Assembly: GCA_965372015.1 (NCBI GenBank)
Contig: CBDVAP010000003.1
Coordinates: 1 to 58,376, forward strand
Direction: 5' to 3'
Length of the DNA: 58,376 nt
Origin: JACZSB01 sp965372015
GTDB taxonomy: Bacteria; Fidelibacterota; Marinisomatia; SCGC-AAA003-L08; TS1B11
Shown here one piece after another: positions 26,551-34,463 of the stretch. Position 1 is the stretch's first letter; every line of letters starts with the position of its first letter. A model generated the notes under the pieces. It saw only the letters and a program-made list of their open reading frames with translations. It was not told where the DNA came from and did no database searches. The position numbers were made by a program, and so were the translations under genes.

Positions 26551-26713
26551 GTACGTGCGCCAAAGGCGGTATTTAGGCTGTCTGCGGCCTCGGTGAGCAC
26601 CGGAGTCGGATAGCTAGCGCGAATGCGGCATGAGGTTTGCACCTATCCATTCAGTGGGAGCCAGGGGTGATTATTACCCTAGCCCCTGAAAGAGCGGTAT
26701 TAAGGATTGGGGG

Positions 26714-27073
26714 ATGGAAGAACACGAGAGAGAAGATCTGCTTGAGCGGGAGGAGACCGGAGCGGACACCGGCAGCAACCCGGAAAATGCCGGCAGCGGG
26801 GTCACCAAAGCCGCCGATGCGTCGGGTTTTGTCCCCTGGGAAGAGGAAGTTCTACCATCAGCCCAGGGTCTTACCACCGCTGGCAAGACCATTATTAAGA
26901 AAAGTAGCGTGCGTCAGGGCACTCCCCAGACTATCGTACCGGAAGTCCCTGCGCGGGTTAATCAGCCGCCGATGGATGTGCAGCCCCTGCTTGAAGATGA
27001 CATTATTGTAGGGATGAAGATCACCTGCTCTTGCGGTAATTCCCATGAAGTCAGATTTGAGTTTGATGCTTGA
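26714..27073 (+). CDS. Hypothetical protein with C-terminal CxCG motif
   Basis: I do not recognise this 119-residue protein. The N-terminal two thirds are acidic and probably disordered (MEEHEREDLLEREE at the start). The C-terminal end, ITCSCGNSHEVRFEFDA, looks like a small strand-rich module with a CxCG pair and a His. GGGGG lies just before ATG 26714. The FapA gene starts 2 bp after its stop, so it is the first gene of the regulatory operon and probably works with FapA. It might bind metal, but two Cys and one His are a thin basis for that. Confidence 0.6.
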   Translation: MEEHEREDLLEREETGADTGSNPENAGSGVTKAADASGFVPWEEEVLPSAQGLTTAGKTIIKKSSVRQGTPQTIVPEVPARVNQPPMDVQPLLEDDIIVGMKITCSCGNSHEVRFEFDA

Positions 27074-27075
27074 TT

Positions 27076-28530
27076 ATGAATGAGCCTATCAAGGATTCCG
27101 AGTCTGCCGAAATTGTAACTGGCCCCGTCGAGGTGAGGATCTTGGATGACGGGTACCGGGCGGCGCTTTTTGTCTCCAAGGAGACGAATCCCTTTCCCTC
27201 GATGAAACAGATATACCTGGCTATTGAGCACGCCAAGATTACCTACGGGATCGACGACCAGGCGGTGGATAGTCTGGTGAAAAAGCGGATCAAGGGGAAA
27301 CTATTGGTATTCGCCAAGGGTAAGCCACCGGTGGACGGCGGCGGCGCGCGGCTGATCTGGAATCTGGGTTCCGAGGACGGGGAACCCCCGGCAGATATCA
27401 CCGACCAAGCGAATGGGGTCGCCTCCATCACCCCGCTCTTCGGCCGGGTCAGTAAGGGGCAACAGATTCTCTCGAAGATGCCCTCCACCGAGGGGGTGGA
27501 AGGGATCACAGTTTTTGGTGAGTCCAAGGCAAAAGCCGGGGAAGATATTCCTATCCCGGTCGGCGAGGGTACTTATCTATCCAGTGACGAGCTGACTCTC
27601 TTGGCAGGCAGCCGCGGGATTGCCTCCTGGTCTGGGGAGAAAGTTACTGTTTCAGACGTTAAGCATATTAACGGCAGTGTGGATTCCCAACGGGGCGATA
27701 TAAAAGTTGAAGGTTCGGTCTTTATCGAGAAGGATGTCCGGGCCGGGTTCCGCGTCGAAGCGGTTGGCGATATCTACATCGGCGGCAATGTGGAAGGCGC
27801 CGATGTTTACTCGCGCAGTGGCAATGTCGTGGTACGCAACGGCATAATCGGACAGAACCGGGCCAGGGTCCTGTCCGGCAAGAACATTGTGGCCGGATTC
27901 ATTCAAGATGCTACTGTAGGGGCCAAGCAGGACGTGGAAGCCACCCGGTACATCATCAACAGCGCCGTTACGGCCGGTCGCCATATAATAGCCCTTTCGC
28001 GTGAAGGACTGATCCGTGGTGGTACTTGTTTCGCCGGCAAAAAGATCGAAATCCTGGTAGGCGGATCAGACGGAAGGATTCCTACTGAATTGAAGGTGGG
28101 TTTTACTCCGCCGGAATCGGCCTTAAAGGCTCGGTCCGATTTACGAGCGGATCTGCGTCGTAACCGGATGGAACTGGCTTACGTCCAGAAACGGGCTCAA
28201 TTTCTGACTCTGCTCAAGGAACATTCCGGGGGGCTGGCTGAGGATAAGGAAGCCCAGCTGCAGGGGCTCAAGAAAAAGGAAAAGACCCTGCTGGAACAGC
28301 ATCGTCAACTGAACTCCAAAGAGTCGGAAGGGGCTGATGAGGGAGCGGAAAAAGACCTTAAAACTGAAGTGGAAAGCATCAGAATCCATGATACCGTTTT
28401 TCCGGAAGTATCCTTGGCAATCGGTAATCTGGGTACAACCGTAAATAAGGAACGCAAGAATGCCATGTGGTTCCGGGTTGGAGAGACTATGAAAATGGGA
28501 CCCCTGAATGCGGCGATAAAAAAAGCCTGA
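27076..28530 (+). CDS. FapA (DUF342) domain protein, flagellar assembly protein A-like
   Basis: The protein is 484 residues. The FapA/DUF342 core (about residues 80-330) is a beta-solenoid-like stretch of repeated Gly-Val-Val units such as GDIKVEGSVFIEKDVRAGF and GDIYIGGNVEGADVY, with the earlier DUF342 feature FGRVSKGQ. A coiled coil follows (about 345-440), then a short C-terminal strand region. In Vibrio vulnificus FapA influences polar flagellum synthesis. Placement just upstream of the flagellar cluster and beside its likely regulators supports a similar role here. ATG 27076 is preferred over the TTG two codons earlier. Confidence 0.82.
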   Translation: MNEPIKDSESAEIVTGPVEVRILDDGYRAALFVSKETNPFPSMKQIYLAIEHAKITYGIDDQAVDSLVKKRIKGKLLVFAKGKPPVDGGGARLIWNLGSEDGEPPADITDQANGVASITPLFGRVSKGQQILSKMPSTEGVEGITVFGESKAKAGEDIPIPVGEGTYLSSDELTLLAGSRGIASWSGEKVTVSDVKHINGSVDSQRGDIKVEGSVFIEKDVRAGFRVEAVGDIYIGGNVEGADVYSRSGNVVVRNGIIGQNRARVLSGKNIVAGFIQDATVGAKQDVEATRYIINSAVTAGRHIIALSREGLIRGGTCFAGKKIEILVGGSDGRIPTELKVGFTPPESALKARSDLRADLRRNRMELAYVQKRAQFLTLLKEHSGGLAEDKEAQLQGLKKKEKTLLEQHRQLNSKESEGADEGAEKDLKTEVESIRIHDTVFPEVSLAIGNLGTTVNKERKNAMWFRVGETMKMGPLNAAIKKA

Positions 28531-28607
28531 GGTGGTTCTATTTTCTGAAGAATATTTTTCGCCCGGTGGGGTTGACTTACTAATAATCGGCTAGATACAG
28601 GTAGGCT

Positions 28608-29993
28608 ATGAAACCGCGCATTTTAGTAGTTGATGATGAAAAATTCATTGTCGAGGCGATCTCACAACATTTGACCCAGTGCGGTTACCATGTAGTGTCA
28701 TATGTGGATGCTACCGAGGCGCTGAAGGCCATCCAAACCGAGTCGTTCGACCTGGTGTTGACCGATCTACGGATGCCGGACATCTCCGGAATGGATATCA
28801 CCCGGGCGGTGTATGATCAGAAAACCGATACCATGGTCATTATCCTCACTGGTTATGCCACCCTGGATTCGGCCATCGAATCAGTGCACCTCCAGGTCTA
28901 CGCTTACCTGAACAAACCCTTTGACCTGCGTCAGCTGGGCCAGGTGGTGGAAAGGGCCCTGACCGAACAGCGCCTCAAGCGGGAAAACGAGGCTCTGCAA
29001 GCCCAAATCTCCAAGATGCTAAGCGATGTGACTACCCTGTATGCAGTCACCAGGCTGCTTTATGATACCAACGACTGGGACATGACGATGGAATTTGTCC
29101 TGGATACCCTGTCCATCGGCCTGGGAATTACGCACAGCTGCCTATTATTCAAGGATGCCCAAGGGGAGTACCGGGTGGGCCGGTCAAATTTTCCTGCCGG
29201 GTCGCCACTCCACGAGAAAGTTCCCGCCTACTCCTGGAAGAAATTATCTGCAGAGGTATCAGAGGAGGATCTCACAGTTCTGGAAAACAGTGGGGAGAGC
29301 GCCAAGCTGCTGAAGAAGTTTTCCTTGCCCAAGGAACACCTGGAATACCTCTACATGATTCCAATCCGCTATCGTGATTTGCACCTGGGATTCCTGGCGG
29401 TCTTCATTGTTGCCGAGCAAGAGGCCCTGGCCGAAGATATGCAGACCCTGTTGCTGATTCTGGCCACCCAAATTGCACCCAAGGTGTATGATGACGAAGA
29501 TAGCGGGATTGCTGACCGGGTGGGCCGCGTGGATATAGACGCAGCCCAGGGGATGCTCCGTTTAGCTATCGATTCTAGTGATGGGGCTGGCAGTGAATTC
29601 GGCGTTAATCTGTTGCGTTTCGTGACCCCCCGGACCCTGGCGACTATGGAAGAGACAGATGCCTTTCACCAGGCCTGCCTCCAGATGACTCGCCGCCATG
29701 AACCTAAAGCTAACCTGCTGTGGCTGACCGCTGATACAGCCTTTGCCCTGTTCCCCGGTTCGAACCGGGCCCAATCGGATATTACCTGTATGGCCCTGGC
29801 GGAGGACTTTCATAAGACGGAACTGGCGGATTATAAGGACGATAAAGCAGCCGAATTGATTTTCGCGTCGGCGACCTGGCCCCAGGAGGCTGACTACACT
29901 GCTGATATCATTTATTTGGTCTGGTCGCGCCTGCTGGCCAAGATTCAGGCCAAAGCGTCACAAGCAGCTGCAGAAAAATCGGTGAATGCCTGA
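28608..29993 (+). CDS. Response regulator with C-terminal GAF-like region
   Basis: The protein is 461 residues. The receiver domain (1-120) is complete: acidic pair D9-D10, phospho-acceptor D53 (LVLTDLRMPD), T81 and K103. A coiled coil (about 118-140) leads into a GAF-like region (about 140-300, LYAVTRLLYDTNDWDMTMEFVLDTL and later IPIRYRDLHLGFLAVF). The C-terminal ~140 residues are unassigned. There is no DNA-binding or output enzyme domain that I can see, so it may relay signals by protein contact. It lies 77 bp after fapA, and its end overlaps the next receiver gene by 8 bp. Confidence 0.82.
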   Translation: MKPRILVVDDEKFIVEAISQHLTQCGYHVVSYVDATEALKAIQTESFDLVLTDLRMPDISGMDITRAVYDQKTDTMVIILTGYATLDSAIESVHLQVYAYLNKPFDLRQLGQVVERALTEQRLKRENEALQAQISKMLSDVTTLYAVTRLLYDTNDWDMTMEFVLDTLSIGLGITHSCLLFKDAQGEYRVGRSNFPAGSPLHEKVPAYSWKKLSAEVSEEDLTVLENSGESAKLLKKFSLPKEHLEYLYMIPIRYRDLHLGFLAVFIVAEQEALAEDMQTLLLILATQIAPKVYDDEDSGIADRVGRVDIDAAQGMLRLAIDSSDGAGSEFGVNLLRFVTPRTLATMEETDAFHQACLQMTRRHEPKANLLWLTADTAFALFPGSNRAQSDITCMALAEDFHKTELADYKDDKAAELIFASATWPQEADYTADIIYLVWSRLLAKIQAKASQAAAEKSVNA

Positions 29994-30711
29994 GGATCAA
30001 CACCCACCAGCATTCCAGCCTTCCGCTCTACTTTATGAAACCGAACGGGCGGTAATCAGAACTCTTACTCTTCAATTGCAAGATCGCAATTGGGAAGTCT
30101 ATAGTGCCCGCGAGCCCCATAAGGCTCTTAGTCTATTGGGCGAACACCACCCGGCCGTCGCCCTACTGGATATGATCAATCCCGAGATGGATGGGATCGA
30201 GCTGGCCCGCAAGATGCGCGCAATCAGTCCGGACCTAATTATTATTCTGCTCACCGGCTACCCCGAACCCGATCTGGCTGTCGAAGATCTCCACCAGCTG
30301 GTCTTTACCTATCTGGTCAAGCCTGTGCGCATCGATCAGCTATTGCTGGTGATCGCCCGGGCTCAACAAGGGCTGGCCGTATTGCAGGAGAACCGGTTGT
30401 TGAAACAACAGGCGGAGCAGCTGCGTCTCGAATTGGAACAGGCGCACCAGGCGATGAAAACTACCGGCGCCGGCGGATCGGCTACCGAGGATGAGTCCCT
30501 CAGTCTGCATCGCCCCCTGGGACGGGGTCCCGGTGGAGTTCCCGGGCGGCAACCTAATGTCATCGCCAGCTACGAGCGCCAGATGAGTACCGCCAAGCTC
30601 GATCAGCGCCCGGAGCCCGAACCCCCGCCGGTAAGTGAGTCAGCCCCGGCAGTGGAGCAAACCGAAGAGGATGGGACTAAGGAGCAGCAGACTGAAGAGA
30701 ATGAGGACTAA
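29986..30711 (+). CDS. Receiver-domain protein with coiled coil and disordered tail
   Basis: The protein is 241 residues. The receiver domain (about 12-125) keeps the phospho-acceptor D62 (VALLDMINPEMDG), T90 and K112. The usual Asp-Asp metal pocket is replaced by E18-T19-E20 (LLYETERAV), so magnesium binding and phosphorylation may be altered. A coiled coil follows (about 128-155) and then an acidic, Pro-rich tail ending in EQTEEDGTKEQQTEENED. No output domain is present. It overlaps the previous receiver gene by 8 bp and abuts the kinase gene, so it is likely a connector in the same pathway. Confidence 0.78.
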   Translation: MPEDQHPPAFQPSALLYETERAVIRTLTLQLQDRNWEVYSAREPHKALSLLGEHHPAVALLDMINPEMDGIELARKMRAISPDLIIILLTGYPEPDLAVEDLHQLVFTYLVKPVRIDQLLLVIARAQQGLAVLQENRLLKQQAEQLRLELEQAHQAMKTTGAGGSATEDESLSLHRPLGRGPGGVPGRQPNVIASYERQMSTAKLDQRPEPEPPPVSESAPAVEQTEEDGTKEQQTEENED

Positions 30712-31872
30712 GTGGACCCTAAGGCTCCCATAGAAGACCTGATCGAACAGTTTCGAGTCTCGGCGGCCGGGGTCCAGGCCGCCTATCACCAGCTGGAACA
30801 GGAGTTACTCTCCGAGGGCCAAGGTCCCTGGGAACCGGCCCCGCCCCCCACTTCCCTGGAGTTACAAAACCTGGCCCCCTTGTATCTGATGGGTAGCCTG
30901 GTCGGGGGACTGTCCCAATCCTCCCTGGTAATTAACCAGGACCTGGAGGTCATCTCCACCAATGGTGAGGCCAAGAAGGACTTCAAGTTGCAGGATACCA
31001 ATTCCTTAACCGACGTACTGGCGCCCGGTTCGTTGGAAACCCTGCAGCAGCTGCTGGACGAGGCCAGTTCGCGTAGCGGGGTGGAGGTACGACTGGCTGA
31101 TGCGGGCTCAGCCGGGATCTACGACTGCATTTATCTGGACAACCCTATCGAAAAGGGTCGTTTATTGCTGCTGGTGGCCCAGGAGCTGGAGTTGACCCAC
31201 CTGCGGGAGGTGGAAAATCAGATCCTCAAGAATCTCACCGGGACGCTGGTACACGAGATTCGCACGCCCTTGACTTCCATGCAGGGATTCGCCGAATTGC
31301 TGTTGCAGGTGCAGAACCTGGATCCCAAGGAAAGCGACAAACTCAATATGATCAAGCTGGGGATCGAGCGGCTCAATCTGCTGGCCACTGCCCTGGGCAC
31401 GGTCTTTAATGAAATCGTTGAGCCGCACTGGATGAAGGTGGACTTAGGATCGTTTCTACTCCACACCGTGAAGCAGGTGACGGCTGAGAAATCCCTTGAT
31501 GATGATGTAATCCAACTGGAGGTAAAAAGTGCGGACATCCAGGTAGTATCGGACCCCGAGTTGTTGCGGCTGGCGCTGGAACAGGTGTTGTTTAACTCGC
31601 TGGAAGCATTGGAGCAGCCGGCAGCCGGCGATGTCCTACTGACTTTGAAAAGCCAGGACCGGGAGGCAGCTATAACCGTGCGGAATAACAGCACCGAGGC
31701 GAGCGCAGGTGACACCGCGGAGTGGTGGGTGCCTTTCTACACTACCAAATCGGGGCATCTGGGCCTGGGATTGGTACAGGTGCGGCGGATCATTGAAGCT
31801 CTGGGCGGACGGGCCGAGTTTGCACTCCGCAGTCCAGGCGCTGTCCGGCTTGAGATCACTTTGCCTATTTAA
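30712..31872 (+). CDS. Soluble PAS-type sensor histidine kinase (FlrB/NtrB-like)
   Basis: The protein is 386 residues with no membrane helices. A PAS-like segment (about 65-165, LVINQDLEVISTNGEA) precedes the dimerisation domain with phospho-acceptor H181 in the H-box HEIRTPLTSM. The ATPase domain has an N-box around FNSLEAL (about residue 295) and a G-box HLGLGLVQVRRIIE (about 350). The start is GTG 30712, one base after the preceding stop. A cytosolic kinase directly upstream of an NtrC-type activator and a flagellar cluster matches the FlrB-FlrC/FleS-FleR arrangement. The cue it senses is unknown. Confidence 0.87.
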   Translation: MDPKAPIEDLIEQFRVSAAGVQAAYHQLEQELLSEGQGPWEPAPPPTSLELQNLAPLYLMGSLVGGLSQSSLVINQDLEVISTNGEAKKDFKLQDTNSLTDVLAPGSLETLQQLLDEASSRSGVEVRLADAGSAGIYDCIYLDNPIEKGRLLLLVAQELELTHLREVENQILKNLTGTLVHEIRTPLTSMQGFAELLLQVQNLDPKESDKLNMIKLGIERLNLLATALGTVFNEIVEPHWMKVDLGSFLLHTVKQVTAEKSLDDDVIQLEVKSADIQVVSDPELLRLALEQVLFNSLEALEQPAAGDVLLTLKSQDREAAITVRNNSTEASAGDTAEWWVPFYTTKSGHLGLGLVQVRRIIEALGGRAEFALRSPGAVRLEITLPI

Positions 31873-31969
31873 TGTTCGTTCTGTAAACGTAATTTGGTGT
31901 TACCAATTCCGGACCGGCTCATCATGAGGGCCAGTTCGATTATCCGGTGGATTCGAAGGAGTTAAAGAT

Positions 31970-33334
31970 ATGGATGCACATAGCATTCTGGTCGTAGACG
32001 ACGACAATTATATCCGCCTTTTCCTTCAGGAAACTCTGGAAGGCAAGGGATACCGGGTGGAACTGGCGGAGGATGGTAAGGTGGCACTGGCCAGGATCAA
32101 GGCGGAACCTCCCGATCTAGTACTTACCGATTTGAAAATGCCCAAAATGGACGGCTTGGAGTTATTGCAGGCCGTCAACAAGTTCGATCAGCCGCCGGGG
32201 GTAATCATTATCACGGCCTACGGCACGGTGGAAACGGCGGTGAAGGCCATGAAGCAAGGGGCTTTCGATTATCTTACCAAGCCGTTTTCGATTACGGAAA
32301 TCGAGTCCCGGCTGAACCGCTACTTTGAGATCAACTCACTGCGGCGGGAGAACCGGCATCTGAAGGAGCAGCTCCAGGCCCAGGCGGTGGTCACGGATAT
32401 GGTAGGCCAGAGCAAGGAGCTGCTGGAGGTGATGCAGGTGGTGGAGATGGTCAGCCGCAGTGATGCCCCGGTCTTCATCCAGGGGGAGAGCGGGACCGGT
32501 AAAGAGCTGGTGGCCACGGCGGTGCACCGTCTTAGCGACCGGTCCAAGCAGCCCTTCTTGCAGCTCAATTGTGCCGCCATTCCTGAGAACCTGATGGAGA
32601 GCACACTTTTTGGGCACATTCAAGGTTCATTCACCGGCGCCAGTAAGACCACCAAGGGCATTTTTGAGGAAGCCAACGGTGGTACGCTGCTGCTGGATGA
32701 GATCAGCGAGATCGCCCCCGGCATGCAGGCCAAGCTGCTGAGAGTGCTGCAGGAACAGCAGCTCACCAAAGTGGGCAGCCATAAGCCCATCAATGTGGAT
32801 GTGCGCATAGTGGCTACCTCCAACCGCGATATCCAAATCCTGGTGCGGGAAGGACAGTTCCGTGAGGACCTGTTTTATCGCCTGAACGTAGTACCGATCA
32901 TGGTACCACCGCTGCGGGAACGGAAGGATGACATCCCCATATTGCTGGAGCACTTTCTGGACCTGTTCTGTCGGAAATACGGCCAGCCTAAAAAGACGAT
33001 TAGCACTGCCACCCAACGCAAGCTGGAACATTATAGCTGGCCGGGAAATGTGCGGGAGATGAAGAACAATACCGAGCGCGCGGTGCTGTTCGCCGGAGAC
33101 AATCCCCAGTTGGAGATGGAACACTATTTCCCCTCTCCGGCTCGGGAGACAGCCCCGGTATCGTCGGTATTTACCGGTAGTAACACCATTGCTGAGGTGG
33201 AAAAGCAGGCGATTTTGGCAACGCTGGAGGGGGCCGGGAATAACCGCACCCAGGCGGCCCGGATTCTGGACATTTCGGTGAAGACCTTGCGTAACAAACT
33301 CAAGTTGTATGAGAGCGCTGGTTCTACGAACTGA
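31970..33334 (+). CDS. Sigma-54-dependent response regulator, NtrC/FlrC family
   Basis: The protein is 454 residues: a receiver (1-120, acidic residues D10-D12, phospho-acceptor D54), a sigma-54-interacting AAA+ domain (about 145-380) and a Fis-type helix-turn-helix (about 420-447, NRTQAARILDISVKTLRNKL). Walker A is GESGTGKE (172-179). The sigma-54 contact loop, usually GAFTGA, reads GSFTGA (219-224). Walker B is LLLDEISEI. GGAG precedes ATG 31970. The gene is followed by a terminator-like hairpin and then a sigma-54-type promoter in front of flgB, so it is very probably the master activator of the flagellar cluster. Confidence 0.93.
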   Translation: MDAHSILVVDDDNYIRLFLQETLEGKGYRVELAEDGKVALARIKAEPPDLVLTDLKMPKMDGLELLQAVNKFDQPPGVIIITAYGTVETAVKAMKQGAFDYLTKPFSITEIESRLNRYFEINSLRRENRHLKEQLQAQAVVTDMVGQSKELLEVMQVVEMVSRSDAPVFIQGESGTGKELVATAVHRLSDRSKQPFLQLNCAAIPENLMESTLFGHIQGSFTGASKTTKGIFEEANGGTLLLDEISEIAPGMQAKLLRVLQEQQLTKVGSHKPINVDVRIVATSNRDIQILVREGQFREDLFYRLNVVPIMVPPLRERKDDIPILLEHFLDLFCRKYGQPKKTISTATQRKLEHYSWPGNVREMKNNTERAVLFAGDNPQLEMEHYFPSPARETAPVSSVFTGSNTIAEVEKQAILATLEGAGNNRTQAARILDISVKTLRNKLKLYESAGSTN

Positions 33335-33425
33335 GGAGCGCCCTCGAGATTTAAACCGGCCAAGCGAAAACCAGATCCCGCCCATCCAGTTCAGATCAGA
33401 GCTGTCAGTATTATCAACGTCTTCC

Positions 33426-33462
33426 GCCCCGGGTAACTTTTCTCCCGGCAGGGCAATTTTTT
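33426..33462 (+). terminator. Terminator-like hairpin closing the regulatory operon
   Basis: Outer stem GCCC (33426-33429) / GGGC (33451-33454) and inner stem CGGG (33430-33433) / CCCG (33444-33447) have a 3-nt bulge and a 10-nt loop. AATTTTTT (33455-33462) follows. This separates the activator gene from the sigma-54 promoter 70 bp downstream. Confidence 0.6.
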
Positions 33463-33532
33463 CCCGGGCTGGAGCCTGCCTGGGGCTCCACTACTCACAG
33501 CAGCCGCTGTTATATCCCTCCAGACGGTAGTT

Positions 33533-33549
33533 TGGCACGACTCTTGTGC
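33533..33549 (+). promoter_or_regulatory. Sigma-54-type (-24/-12) promoter of the flagellar cluster
   Basis: TGGCACG (33533-33539), four bases, then TTGTGC (33544-33549) match the consensus TGGCACG-N4-TTGC except that the last core base is T rather than C. It lies 38 bp before the flgB ATG and directly after an NtrC-type activator gene, which strongly supports the reading. Confidence 0.8.
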
Positions 33550-33586
33550 GTATTCCACCCGGAATGAGGCAAAAGGACCATTCGTC

Positions 33587-33955
33587 ATGAAGATTTTCAA
33601 CAATCCCTCCGGAGTGTTGCTAAAGCGCTCCTTGGATATTCTTATGCGCCATCATCGGAACATTTCCGAAAATGTGGCCAACCTGAATAATCCGGACTAT
33701 AAACGGAAACCAACCCGTTTTCTCGACGAGCTGTCCAGCGCCCAATTGAGCAAGGGGCTGAAAGTTACCGATCCACGCCATATTCGGCCTGATCCATCGG
33801 AAAAGCTGGCTCCGGATTGGGAGCGTGGCAAGGTGTCGATCACCCGGGAGATGGCCGATCTGGCCCAGAACCAAATCCGCTACGATTTTTCAGCCCGGAT
33901 GCTGCGGCGCAAATTCGATGGTTTGACCAGCGCCATTACCGGCCGGATTCGGTGA
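33587..33955 (+). CDS. flgB: Flagellar basal-body rod protein FlgB
   Basis: FlgB forms part of the proximal rod that links the MS ring to the distal rod. The protein is 122 residues, a usual length. The N-terminal rod motif region reads NISENVANLNNPDYKRK; the common DTPGY element is changed to NNPDY. The C-terminus lacks the typical D0 wording but ends in helical MADLAQNQIRYDFSARML, matching FlgB. An AAAGGA sequence precedes ATG 33587. It is the first gene after the sigma-54 promoter, with flgC 16 bp downstream. Confidence 0.9.
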   Translation: MKIFNNPSGVLLKRSLDILMRHHRNISENVANLNNPDYKRKPTRFLDELSSAQLSKGLKVTDPRHIRPDPSEKLAPDWERGKVSITREMADLAQNQIRYDFSARMLRRKFDGLTSAITGRIR

Positions 33956-33971
33956 TTAAGGAGAAAAACAG

Positions 33972-34457
33972 ATGAGAATCCCAGGTATATTCAGTATTTT
34001 CGGTAACGCCGCCCGCGGTTTGACCACCGAACTCGCCCGCTTGGAGACCGTCTCCGAGAATATCTCGAACGCTAATATGGTGGCTGGCCTGGGCGAGCCC
34101 ATCTACCACCGCAAGACGGTTGACCCCCGGGCCGGTAAAGAGCCCTTTCAATCGTTACTGCGCAGTAAACGCCTGGCCCTGCATAGATCGGACAACAGTC
34201 ACTTAAAAGGGGTCAACGAACGGCAGCGGTGGTACAGCGAACCCTGGCCGGAGGCCAAGACCATCGAGCATCCCAACGAGCGAGTGGTCTACGATCCCAC
34301 CCATCCCAAAGCGGATGCCCGGGGATTTGTACGCATGCCGGATGTGAATGTGGTGGATGAGATGATGCAGATGATCACCGCCACGCGATCCTATGAGGCC
34401 AACAGTTCGGTACTGACTGCCGCCAAGACCCTAGCCCGGAAAACACTGGACATCTAG
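33972..34457 (+). CDS. flgC: Flagellar basal-body rod protein FlgC
   Basis: FlgC is the second proximal rod protein. The product is 161 residues. Rod-type signatures are visible at both ends: LETVSENISNANM (about 24-36) and the C-terminal VNVVDEMMQMITATRSYEANSSVLTAAKT stretch (read in parts, about 128-156). These helices pack together in the D0 core of rod proteins. The gene follows flgB as in most flagellar operons and has GGAGAAA upstream of its ATG. Confidence 0.94.
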   Translation: MRIPGIFSIFGNAARGLTTELARLETVSENISNANMVAGLGEPIYHRKTVDPRAGKEPFQSLLRSKRLALHRSDNSHLKGVNERQRWYSEPWPEAKTIEHPNERVVYDPTHPKADARGFVRMPDVNVVDEMMQMITATRSYEANSSVLTAAKTLARKTLDI

Positions 34458-34463
34458 CTTCCC

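Larger units (their letters stand above)
26313..26713. other. Divergent intergenic region of about 400 bp with several inverted repeats
   Basis: No gene is supported here. Inverted repeats include CTACG...CGTAG (about 26399-26418), CCCCTGT / ACAGGGG bracketing about 26464-26509, GGTAGG / CCTACC (26510-26530), CGCC-AAA-GGCG (26558-26568), CGGT-GAGC-ACCG (26591-26602) and CAGGGG...CCCCTG (about 26662-26689). The last three lie in the roughly 157-nt untranslated leader predicted from the promoter at 26522-26550. The leader could be a structured RNA, but I recognise no known riboswitch. Confidence 0.5.

Noticed and set aside
26551..26713. Possible c-di-GMP (GEMM-I) riboswitch in the leader of the FapA operon
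   Set aside because: A short stretch (GGATAGCTAGCG) faintly recalls the 3' part of GEMM-I, but the conserved 5' core and GNRA tetraloop with receptor cannot be found. Reported only as an unexplained structured leader.
28572..28600. Promoter (TTGACT plus TAGATA) before the first receiver gene
   Set aside because: The spacing is only 14 bp and the -10 is weak; read-through from fapA explains expression without it.
32627..33385. Minus-strand open frame of about 250 codons opposite the sigma-54 activator gene
   Set aside because: Fully antisense to the AAA+ and HTH domains of a clear gene, with no recognisable domain of its own.
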